Shown one piece after another: positions 1-5,319 of a stretch of 5,319 nucleotides of DNA; the stretch's first letter is position 1, and each line of letters starts with the position of its first letter. The position numbers and the translations under genes were made by a program. The notes beneath the pieces were generated by a model, which worked only from the letters and a program-made list of their open reading frames with translations, did no database searches and was not told the DNA's origin. Source of the DNA: a bacterium (GTDB lineage: Bacteria; Ratteibacteria; UBA8468; B48-G9; JAFGKM01); assembly GCA_029548585.1 (NCBI GenBank), contig JAKPNC010000003.1, positions 1 through 5,319 on the forward strand, written 5' to 3'.

Positions 1-1106
1 TGCCATGACCTGGAATCGGGCACAGGCAGCCATTTTCCGCCTTTTTTAATGGATTGCTGGCTTACAAGTCCGGGAAGAGTTATGTCCATTGCCTGGTGTA
101 TGCCTATGGGGCAGGGTTTCCTTCCTTCTATCGAATCCACGAAATCGAGGACCTCGAAGAAATCCCCTCCTCCGTGTCCTGCCTTCTTTGCTATCTCCAT
201 GTACTTTTTCCAGTACGAAGGAAGGAACTCCTCCGAAAGCTCTTCAAGGTCCGTCCACTTCATCTCCCCTGACCTGCTCCTGAGCCATATCCTGTCCTTT
301 TCTCCCGCGGACCTTGCCGATTCGTAGCTCCCGTCCGTGCCCTGCAGGCAGTAGTTATGCATGGCGTGCGGCCTGTCGGAAAGCATGTCGCTTCGTACCT
401 TTATCAGGCCTCCCCTGGCAGTTTTGCACAGCATTACGCAGGTATCCTCGTTCTCGTAATAATCCCCCCGCGGATCTTTGTAATGGTGGCCGCTTCCCGC
501 GCACGAGACCGATACCACCCTGTCTCCGGGCATCCACTGGAGTATGGGTCCCAGGCTGTGCGTGCCGTAAGTTATGCCGTTGATGCCCGTCTGCCATTTT
601 CTCCGCCACCTGGTAATCTCGTTAAGCCCTTTCAGCTCGTGGAGGTATTCGCCTTCGGCATAATACGTTTCACCGAAGAATCCCCTGAGAACCATTTCCT
701 TCACCACGGTGTTGGGCTTCATGTATGTGAAATTTTCCGCCATCATGTATATCCCTTTGGATTCCACGGCGGCCTTTACCAGGTTCCTGCATTCCCTTAT
801 TGAAACACCTGCCGGGACTTCGCTTAGAACGTGAAGGTTATTCTTCAGGGCGGCTATGGACTGCGGAACGTGAAGGGGCATGGGAGTGGCCACTATGACG
901 GCTTCTATATCTGCCCTTTTTATCATCTCGCGGTAATCGGTATATTTTTCGGAGGCGCCGAAATATATCCTTTTCTCCTCGAGCTTCTCTTCATTGATAT
1001 CGCAAACGGCTTCAACCTTCAGCCTGTCGACAACGTCAACCGCAAGCTTGAAAGAGCTTCCTCTTTTTACGGCGCCTATTACTCCAACCTTTATTTTTTT
1101 CGGCAT
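1..1106 (-). CDS. Gfo/Idh/MocA-family protein, GH109-like branch (C-terminus cut by window edge)
   Basis: I read 368 codons from the ATG at 1106-1104 to the left edge with no stop, so the 3' end is missing; the family is usually about 370-450 residues, so little may be lost. An N-terminal Rossmann segment starts with KVGVIGAVKRG (residues 6-16), a looser dinucleotide-binding loop than the usual GxGxxG. The catalytic EKP segment reads EVPAG (96-100). MMAEN (121-125), an acidic EGEYLHEL stretch (151-158), YGTHSLGP (180-187) and HGGGDF (311-316) resemble from memory the NAD-dependent alpha-N-acetylgalactosaminidases of GH109 rather than simple sugar dehydrogenases. It is probably cytosolic, since no signal peptide is seen. 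A GAGGAG Shine-Dalgarno at 1120-1115 lies 8 nt before the start, in a 16-nt gap after the aldolase stop, so the two genes are almost certainly co-transcribed. Family membership is secure. Whether it is a glycosidase or a dehydrogenase, and its substrate, are not. Confidence 0.9.
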   Translation of the reverse strand, partial: MPKKIKVGVIGAVKRGSSFKLAVDVVDRLKVEAVCDINEEKLEEKRIYFGASEKYTDYREMIKRADIEAVIVATPMPLHVPQSIAALKNNLHVLSEVPAGVSIRECRNLVKAAVESKGIYMMAENFTYMKPNTVVKEMVLRGFFGETYYAEGEYLHELKGLNEITRWRRKWQTGINGITYGTHSLGPILQWMPGDRVVSVSCAGSGHHYKDPRGDYYENEDTCVMLCKTARGGLIKVRSDMLSDRPHAMHNYCLQGTDGSYESARSAGEKDRIWLRSRSGEMKWTDLEELSEEFLPSYWKKYMEIAKKAGHGGGDFFEVLDFVDSIEGRKPCPIGIHQAMDITLPGLVSQQSIKKGGKWLPVPDSRSW

Positions 1107-1122
1107 GCGACTGTCTCCTCTA

Positions 1123-1935
1123 TTAATCCTTCAGCCCGAATTCCTTTACAGCCTTTTCAGGTTTCATATTTCTCTTTACGACTTCGATGAGAGCTTCCTG
1201 GAACCTTGAAGGGTCGGACACCTGTATCGCGTTTCTCCCGAAGACAACGCCTCTCGCACCGTCGTTTATCTCGTTGTATGCAAGTTTCAGGGCATCCAGC
1301 TGGGTGGGAAGCTTTGCCGCTCCGAGGGCAAATATGGGAACCGGGCAACCCTTGACCACTTCCGTGAAGGATGGAGTGTGGAAGGCTTTTATCATGTCCG
1401 CTCCCAGTTCCGCCATGATCCTGCACCCTATCTTTGTTTCTTCAAACATCTCCCCGGGGGACTTGGTGTCGCTCCTGGCAGGAAAGTATTCCCCGATTAC
1501 AGGGATCCCAAGACCGTGTGCCTCTTCGGCAAGGCTTCTGAATATCCCGACGTTTTCCGAGTCCGTCTCTTCTTTACCCGTTTTTAATGTCAGGGATACA
1601 AGGGCTATCTCTCCTCCCATGGCCAGCATTTCACGCGGGGAAAACGCCCGTGTTGAAATCGAATCGTTATAATTCCAGTGGAAACAGTAAACCGTATTCC
1701 AGTTAAGACGGGTTACCGGCATGGGACTGTTTCTTCGTGAGAAATAATCACCGGCATGCCTGAGCATTGCAGGGGACATGAGCACGCCGTCTACGGAGGG
1801 ATTTATCCTGGATACCGTTTCTTTTATATTTACCATGCCGGGTATCGGGCCGTCGAATTCCCCGTGGTCGCATGCTATGATCACACCATTGCCTGAAGAA
1901 AAAATCCTTCCCAGTCTTATCTCGATGCCGTTCAT
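1123..1935 (-). CDS. DhnA/FbaB-type class I (Schiff-base) aldolase
   Basis: A 270-residue TIM-barrel aldolase of the DeoC/LacD/FbaB/DhnA group, which includes archaeal fructose-bisphosphate aldolase, LsrF and the ADH synthase of the alternative shikimate route. Seen in the protein: ACDHGEFDGP (21-30) with the conserved Asp23; RLNWN (76-80); the GADMIKAFHT strand (178-187) with Lys183 as the expected Schiff-base lysine; GAAK (205-208) where many relatives have a GG phosphate-binding turn; and GVVFGRNAIQ (229-238), the family's C-terminal phosphate-site motif. These predict retro-aldol cleavage of a phosphorylated ketose-like compound in the cytosol, but they do not identify it. I chose the ATG at 1935 because AAGGAGG lies just upstream and family homology starts there. 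An in-frame ATG at 2028 would add 31 non-homologous residues and run across the promoter. It is the first gene of the leftward unit and lies 16 nt before the GH109-like gene. Confidence 0.9.
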   Translation of the reverse strand: MNGIEIRLGRIFSSGNGVIIACDHGEFDGPIPGMVNIKETVSRINPSVDGVLMSPAMLRHAGDYFSRRNSPMPVTRLNWNTVYCFHWNYNDSISTRAFSPREMLAMGGEIALVSLTLKTGKEETDSENVGIFRSLAEEAHGLGIPVIGEYFPARSDTKSPGEMFEETKIGCRIMAELGADMIKAFHTPSFTEVVKGCPVPIFALGAAKLPTQLDALKLAYNEINDGARGVVFGRNAIQVSDPSRFQEALIEVVKRNMKPEKAVKEFGLKD

Positions 1936-1939
1936 GATA

Positions 1940-1946
1940 CCTCCTT
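1940..1946 (-). promoter_or_regulatory. Shine-Dalgarno site fixing the aldolase start
   Basis: Read on the minus strand this is AAGGAGG, 4 nt before the ATG at 1935-1933. The spacing is a little short, but the match is perfect and no comparable site precedes the in-frame ATG at 2028. This supports a 270-residue rather than a 301-residue protein. Confidence 0.8.
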
Positions 1947-1985
1947 GCCATAAAGGCTTCTTTTGCAACGAAAGTAAATTAAAAC

Positions 1986-1999
1986 AAATGGTATCATTT
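1986..1999. promoter_or_regulatory. Palindrome overlapping the leftward -10 (candidate operator)
   Basis: AAATG-GTAT-CATTT is an inverted repeat with 5-bp arms (1986-1990 and 1995-1999). It covers the proposed leftward -10 hexamer, a position from which a bound protein would block RNA polymerase. The TGGTATCA core loosely recalls the TGGTATACCA type of site used by some GntR/FadR-family sugar-acid regulators, but that is only a resemblance. No regulator gene is present in the window. Confidence 0.4.
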
Positions 2000-2015
2000 A
2001 ACTTGATTTTGTCAA
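1988..2015 (-). promoter_or_regulatory. Leftward sigma70-type promoter for the aldolase/GH109-like unit
   Basis: On the minus strand, TTGACA (2015-2010) is followed after 16 nt by TACCAT (1993-1988). The TG of an extended -10 (TGA-TACCAT) lies at 1996-1995. The predicted transcript would start near 1981, giving a leader of roughly 45 nt before the aldolase ATG. The -35 is a consensus match and the -10 matches at 4 of 6 positions plus the TG extension. Confidence 0.6.
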
Positions 2016-2027
2016 AATAATTTGACA
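2010..2027. repeat. 7-bp inverted repeat holding both divergent -35 elements
   Basis: TGTCAAA (2010-2016), a 4-nt centre ATAA, and TTTGACA (2021-2027) form a perfect 7-bp inverted repeat. Each arm contains a consensus TTGACA -35 hexamer, one per strand, and the hexamers are 6 nt apart. The symmetry may simply reflect back-to-back promoters, or the repeat may also bind a dimeric regulator. Confidence 0.6.
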
Positions 2028-2049
2028 TATAATTTAAAGGCAGTAAGAT
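2022..2049 (+). promoter_or_regulatory. Rightward sigma70-type promoter for the oxidoreductase/deacylase unit
   Basis: TTGACA (2022-2027), a 16-nt spacer and TAAGAT (2044-2049) form a promoter with the same geometry as the leftward one. Its start point would be near 2056, about 36 nt before the ATG at 2092. An overlapping alternative is TTGATT (2003-2008), 19 nt and TATAAT (2028-2033), with a better -10 but a weaker -35 and a long spacer. The sequence does not decide between them. Confidence 0.55.
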
Positions 2050-2091
2050 AGAGTTTTTGTATAAAACAAAAAAATCTTAAGGAGGCAATTA

Positions 2092-3273
2092 ATGGCCGGG
2101 GAGATAAGAATAGGAGTAATTGGCGTTGGAGGAAGAGGGCGTCTGGCTTGGTTTACCCACAAACCTGAAGATGGAGTATATGTGGTTGCGGGAGCGGATA
2201 CTTACGATGAGAAGCTTGAGGCTTTCAAAGAGAGATTCGGAAGAAAAAATGTATTTGCAACGAAAGATTACAGAAAGCTCCTGGAGAAAAACGATATAGA
2301 TGCCGTATTTGTCACTTCCCCGGATTTCATGCACGAGGAGCACGCTGTTGCGGCTCTCTCGGCAGGCAAGGACGTATACCTCGAAAAGCCCATGGCTATA
2401 AGTGTTGAAGGCTGTGACAGGATATTGAACGCCGCGTTTGAGAATAAAAGGAAATTGTACGTCGGACATAATATGAGACATATGAGCGTTATAAGGAAAA
2501 TGAAGGAGCTGATTGACAAGGGCAGGATAGGGGAGGTAAAGGCGGCATGGTGCAGGCATTTCGTGAATTACGGCGGGGACGCCTTTTTCAAGGACTGGCA
2601 TGCCGAAAGGAGTAAATCGACCAGCCTGCTTCTCCAGAAAGGTTCCCATGACATAGATGTTCTTCACTGGTTGTGCAAAGGTTTTACCCGGAGGGTAACG
2701 GCTGTAGGCGGGCTCACTTTATACGACAGGATAACAGACAGGCACACTCCTTCCGAAAGGGGTGATGCAAGCTGGTCTCCATATAACTGGCCCCCGCTTT
2801 CACAGAAGGGACTCAACCCGGTCATCGACGTGGAGGATGTAAGCATGATGCTCATGGTTCTTGACAACGGAGTTTTCGCCTCTTACCAGCAATGCCATTA
2901 TACGCCTGACAGTGTGCGCAATTATACATTTATAGGGACCGAAGGCCGGATTGAGAATTTCGGGATTATCCCGGGAAGTACTATAATAAGACTTTGGAAC
3001 AGGAGGTGCAATAAAAGTCAATTCGGGGATGAAGAGTATTTCGTGCCAAGGGCTTCCGGAGGACACGGAGGTTCTGATACGGGCATACTGGGGGAGTTCA
3101 TCAATTATGTGAGGTCGGGGGCCAAAATCACGACTTCCGCAATAGCCGCCCGTTACAGCGTTGCCGCCGGCTACTATGCCGCACATTCCTTGCGAAATGG
3201 CAGCATGCCTTGTGATATACCACCTGTTCTGCCCGCGGAGATGCGGGATTACTTTGATAAGGACCTTTTATAG
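2092..3273 (+). CDS. Gfo/Idh/MocA-family NAD(P)-dependent oxidoreductase
   Basis: A complete 393-residue protein with the classical two-domain plan. The N-terminal Rossmann fold opens with GVIGVGGRG (8-16), and ADTYDEK (35-41) ends the second beta strand of the cofactor site. LEKPMAIS (97-104) carries the EKP motif with Lys99, which in this family contacts cofactor and substrate. KGSHDIDVLHW (183-193) supplies the His/Asp of the usual substrate pocket. VIDVEDVSMML (244-254) and TFIGTEGRIENFG (279-291) belong to the C-terminal beta-sheet domain, and GGHGGSD (323-329) lies near the end. The family oxidises or reduces hydroxyls of sugars, inositols and related polyols; nothing here names the substrate. 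No signal peptide is seen. The start is fixed by TTAAGGAGG with GGAGG at 2081-2085, 6 nt before the ATG. It is the first gene of the rightward unit and is clearly distinct from the GH109-like protein across the divergent promoter, which lacks the EKP lysine. Confidence 0.93.
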   Translation: MAGEIRIGVIGVGGRGRLAWFTHKPEDGVYVVAGADTYDEKLEAFKERFGRKNVFATKDYRKLLEKNDIDAVFVTSPDFMHEEHAVAALSAGKDVYLEKPMAISVEGCDRILNAAFENKRKLYVGHNMRHMSVIRKMKELIDKGRIGEVKAAWCRHFVNYGGDAFFKDWHAERSKSTSLLLQKGSHDIDVLHWLCKGFTRRVTAVGGLTLYDRITDRHTPSERGDASWSPYNWPPLSQKGLNPVIDVEDVSMMLMVLDNGVFASYQQCHYTPDSVRNYTFIGTEGRIENFGIIPGSTIIRLWNRRCNKSQFGDEEYFVPRASGGHGGSDTGILGEFINYVRSGAKITTSAIAARYSVAAGYYAAHSLRNGSMPCDIPPVLPAEMRDYFDKDLL

Positions 3274-3289
3274 ACCGCAGGGTAGCGGT
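3274..3289 (+). terminator. Weak hairpin after the oxidoreductase gene
   Basis: ACCGC (3274-3278) and GCGGT (3285-3289) can form a 5-bp stem with a 6-nt loop directly after the stop codon. No run of T follows, so this is at best a leaky terminator or an mRNA 3'-end structure. Some transcription probably continues into the deacylase genes. Confidence 0.2.
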
Positions 3290-3301
3290 AATACAATTTC
3301 G

Positions 3302-3310
3302 TGTTATAAT
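3302..3310 (+). promoter_or_regulatory. Possible extended -10 promoter for the deacylase pair
   Basis: TGTTATAAT is a perfect TATAAT (3305-3310) with the TG of an extended -10, in the 97-bp AT-rich gap before the first deacylase. No recognisable -35 lies 16-18 nt upstream, but extended -10 promoters can act without one. It would give a leader of about 53 nt. It may add expression of the deacylases beyond read-through from the oxidoreductase. Confidence 0.4.
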
Positions 3311-3370
3311 CTTACTTTGCATTATATCTATTTTAATTCTTGCAACATATGACAATAAGGAGAGAAGAAA

Positions 3371-4372
3371 ATGGCAAAGGTTGAGAAGAGGATTATCAAT
3401 GTTAACGTGAAAAACATAAGGGAGTTTAACCTCCCTTACTGGGAAGTGGATTCGGGCAGGGAAGGTCCCTGTTTCCTGCTTACGGCGGCCCTGCACGGTT
3501 GCGAGGTGATCGGATGCGACGTGATGAGGAGGTTTCTGCCCGTGGCCGCGCGTGATCTTGTCAGGGGCAAGATACTCCTTCTGCCTTTCAGCAATCCGCC
3601 GGCTGTATGGAACCGGAGGCATAACCTTTATTCCTCGCCGAGCGAGCCGAAAGGTTTCGGCAAGGACAATATCAACGGTGCCTGGCCCGGGAAAGCCGAC
3701 GGCCACGAGGTGGAGCAGATTGCCTTCATCATTAACGAAAAACTCGTAAAAGAGTCAACCCACAACATAGATATGCACTGCTGGAGCCGTTTCAACGTGG
3801 CATGCGCGGTCCCCGACGATGAAAGCAAACAGGTGGAATTTGCCATGGCAGCCGCCCTGCCGGCCGTTCACGTTATCAGCAGGGGTCCTGCAGCAAAGCG
3901 GGAATACTACACGCTGAGCGGTTATTTTAACGCCACGGACCGCCTTTCTTTTTCGATGGAGTTTTCAGGGCAATACATGCTCTCGGAGAGGGAGTCTGAA
4001 CTTGGGGTCAGGATGCTGAGCAACTGTTCCAGGTACATAGGGATTTTCGATGGAGATCCCGAGGGGACGGATGAACCATCCATATTTTTCAATCATGAAA
4101 CGCCGCGGGCAGAGGTGAAAGCTCCGGCAGGCGGCCTCTTCGTTGAGAACGGGCTCAAACCCGGAGACATTGTAGCCAGGGGAGATCTTCTCGGCATTCT
4201 TTTCATGGATGACAGCCTGGATACCCTGGAGATAAAGGCTCCGGAGCCAGGCATGCTTTACTCGTACGGATGCCACAGGAGAATGGCTGATGTCGACCTT
4301 GCGGCGCAACATCCTTATGCAGACAAGGATGGCCTTCTTGCAACGATTATTCCCACGGTCCGCAGGACATGA
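3371..4372 (+). CDS. AstE/AspA-family zinc deacylase (succinylglutamate desuccinylase/aspartoacylase-like), copy 1
   Basis: A complete 333-residue protein of the M14-like AstE/AspA family, cytosolic zinc hydrolases that cleave an acyl group from an amide. Zinc ligands are recognisable as LHGCE (41-45: His42, Glu45) and NIDMHCW (132-138: His136). MEFSGQ (196-201) supplies Glu197, the likely general base. NPPAVWNRRHN (75-85) fits the family's NP-x-A segment with downstream Arg. The next block, KDNINGAWPG (98-107), replaces the usual NR-x-F-P-G, so the substrate-binding Arg is a Gly. A C-terminal beta barrel resembling a lipoyl/biotinyl fold follows, with LFVENGLKPGD (256-266) and a GDLLG turn (271-275). 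The start is set by AAGGAGAG (3357-3364), 6 nt before the ATG. Copy 2 follows 85 bp after the TGA. The family call is firm; the substrate is unknown, and desuccinylase or aspartoacylase activity should not be assumed. Confidence 0.9.
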   Translation: MAKVEKRIINVNVKNIREFNLPYWEVDSGREGPCFLLTAALHGCEVIGCDVMRRFLPVAARDLVRGKILLLPFSNPPAVWNRRHNLYSSPSEPKGFGKDNINGAWPGKADGHEVEQIAFIINEKLVKESTHNIDMHCWSRFNVACAVPDDESKQVEFAMAAALPAVHVISRGPAAKREYYTLSGYFNATDRLSFSMEFSGQYMLSERESELGVRMLSNCSRYIGIFDGDPEGTDEPSIFFNHETPRAEVKAPAGGLFVENGLKPGDIVARGDLLGILFMDDSLDTLEIKAPEPGMLYSYGCHRRMADVDLAAQHPYADKDGLLATIIPTVRRT

Positions 4373-4457
4373 GAGACGATGGCTTTTTTGGTGAAAATAT
4401 TAACGTTACGGAACAGGATAATAAAAAAAAGATAATGCATGAAAAAAGGGAGGCAAA
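4373..4457 (+). other. 85-bp spacer between the two deacylase genes
   Basis: This AT-rich stretch contains an oligo-A run near its end and the Shine-Dalgarno of the next gene (GGGAGG, 4448-4453). I see no hairpin with a T-tract and no convincing promoter; a GATAAT at 4417-4422 lacks a -35. Co-transcription of the two paralogues is the simplest reading. Confidence 0.6.
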
Positions 4458-5319
4458 ATGGCAGAGGTTCAGAAGAAGGTTTTGGAAATAAAGGTAAAGA
4501 ACATAAGGGAATTTAATCTTCCATACTGGGAGATTTCTTCGGGGAAAGAAGGCAACTGCCTTCTGACCACGGCGGCCCTGCATGGCTGCGAGGTGATTGG
4601 TTGCGAGGTGATGAGGAGGTTCTGTCCCATTGCAGCGGAAAAACTTGTGAAAGGCAAGATCCTTCTCCTGCCTTTCAGCAACCCTCCTGCTCTGTGGAAC
4701 CGGAGACATAATGTTTACTCGACCGCGAATGAACCCAAAGGTCACGGGAAAGATAATATCCAGGGTTCATGGCCAGGCAATCCTGAAGGTCACGAGATGG
4801 AACAACTGGCATACATCATAAATGAAAACCTGGTTAAACGTGCGACTCATAATATAGACATGCATTGCTGGTCTCGTTTCACCGTTGCCACGGCGGTGCC
4901 TGACAATAACAAGGAACAGATTGAATTTGCAAGGGCATCCGCCCTGCCTGCCATAAAGGTAATCCCCAGGGCGCCCAGGCAGGGGCCTCCTCTCCACAAC
5001 ATATTCAATTCCACGGGAAGGCTGGCTTTTCCCATGGAGTTTTCAGGACAGTACATGCTTTCCGAGAAGGAAGTGAAGCTGGGCGTCAGGATGCTGGACA
5101 ACTGTTCAAGGTATCTCGGCTTGTTTGATGGAGAACCGGAAGGGCTTGAGGATACGGTTATATTTGACGACGGGAGCAAGGAAATGGTAACCGTTTCAGC
5201 TTCGGAAAACGGACTTTTTGTCGAAAACGGACTGAGTGTCGGAGACAGGGTGATGAAAGGCGACCTTTTAGGCACCCTTTTCAGCGATTCCACGCTGGAT
5301 GTCATAGAGATAAAGGCTC
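4458..5319 (+). CDS. AstE/AspA-family zinc deacylase, copy 2 (C-terminus cut by window edge)
   Basis: An open frame runs from the ATG at 4458 to the right edge: 287 full codons of an expected 330 or so, with no stop. It is a tandem paralogue of copy 1, with 110 of the first 150 aligned residues identical by my count and no gap there. The zinc-site motifs are kept: LHGCE (41-45, His42 and Glu45) and NIDMHCW (132-138, His136). The likely catalytic Glu is Glu194 in PMEFSGQ. Here too the NR-x-F-P-G block is altered, to NIQGSWPG (100-107). The loop just before the catalytic Glu is 3 residues shorter than in copy 1 and differs in sequence, so substrate preference may differ. The C-terminal barrel (LFVENGLSVGD) is entered before the window ends. 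AAGGGAGG (4446-4453) lies 4 nt before the ATG. Confidence 0.9.
   Translation, partial: MAEVQKKVLEIKVKNIREFNLPYWEISSGKEGNCLLTTAALHGCEVIGCEVMRRFCPIAAEKLVKGKILLLPFSNPPALWNRRHNVYSTANEPKGHGKDNIQGSWPGNPEGHEMEQLAYIINENLVKRATHNIDMHCWSRFTVATAVPDNNKEQIEFARASALPAIKVIPRAPRQGPPLHNIFNSTGRLAFPMEFSGQYMLSEKEVKLGVRMLDNCSRYLGLFDGEPEGLEDTVIFDDGSKEMVTVSASENGLFVENGLSVGDRVMKGDLLGTLFSDSTLDVIEIKA

Noticed and set aside
357..803. 148-codon plus-strand ORF opposite the GH109-like gene
   Set aside because: The minus-strand frame reads continuously as a Gfo/Idh/MocA protein with all expected motifs; this is its complement.
1948..1956. Small GCC/GGC inverted repeat near the aldolase ribosome site as an RNA switch
   Set aside because: A 3-bp stem is too short to be meaningful, and the leader of about 45 nt is too small for a known riboswitch class.
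1936..2028. Aldolase extended to the in-frame ATG at 2028
   Set aside because: The extra 31 residues have no family homology, run through the promoter elements and lack a ribosome site; the ATG at 1935 has a perfect AAGGAGG.
2089..2667. 192-codon minus-strand ORF opposite the oxidoreductase gene
   Set aside because: It lies antisense to a well-supported gene, has no domain signature, and its composition follows from the codons of the other strand.
3128..3706. 192-codon minus-strand ORF spanning the end of the oxidoreductase and the start of deacylase copy 1
   Set aside because: It overlaps two convincing genes and their ribosome site on the other strand and shows no protein-family motif.
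4417..4422. GATAAT as a separate promoter for deacylase copy 2
   Set aside because: No -35-like hexamer lies at a suitable distance and there is no TG extension; read-through from copy 1 is simpler.
4379..4435. 18-codon ORF in the gap between the deacylase genes
   Set aside because: It is basic, has no clear Shine-Dalgarno and nothing recognisable; an ORF this short in AT-rich spacer is expected by chance.
4847..5305. 152-codon minus-strand ORF opposite deacylase copy 2
   Set aside because: It is Ser/Pro-rich shadow sequence antisense to a clear paralogue of copy 1.

Overview
The window is bacterial protein-coding DNA: closely packed genes, strong Shine-Dalgarno sites (AAGGAGG and close variants) before every gene, sigma70-like promoter hexamers, and short AT-rich spacers between genes of moderate GC content. 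Arginine AGG/AGA and isoleucine ATA codons are frequent. Nothing identifies the lineage; there is no rRNA, tRNA, mobile element, CRISPR array or phage gene.

Layout: two divergent transcription units start from a 156-bp AT-rich region (1936-2091). The leftward unit (minus strand) is a DhnA/FbaB-type class I aldolase (1123-1935), then a Gfo/Idh/MocA-family protein resembling the GH109 branch (1-1106), whose C-terminal end lies beyond the left edge. The rightward unit (plus strand) is a second, classical Gfo/Idh/MocA oxidoreductase (2092-3273), then two tandem paralogous zinc deacylases of the succinylglutamate desuccinylase/aspartoacylase (AstE/AspA, M14-like) family (3371-4372 and 4458 to the right edge, where the second is cut). 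The divergent region holds back-to-back TTGACA elements inside a 7-bp inverted repeat, with another palindrome over the leftward -10. This fits co-regulation of both units.

How they might work together (inference): two NAD(P)-type sugar oxidoreductases or NAD-dependent glycosidases, two deacylases and a Schiff-base aldolase are the kinds of enzyme expected in catabolism of an acylated or otherwise modified sugar or polyol, with the aldolase making the final C-C cleavage. No transporter, kinase or regulator is visible, so the substrate cannot be named. The most distinctive points are the duplicated deacylase, in which both copies lack the arginine of the family's NR-x-F-P-G segment, and the symmetric divergent promoter.
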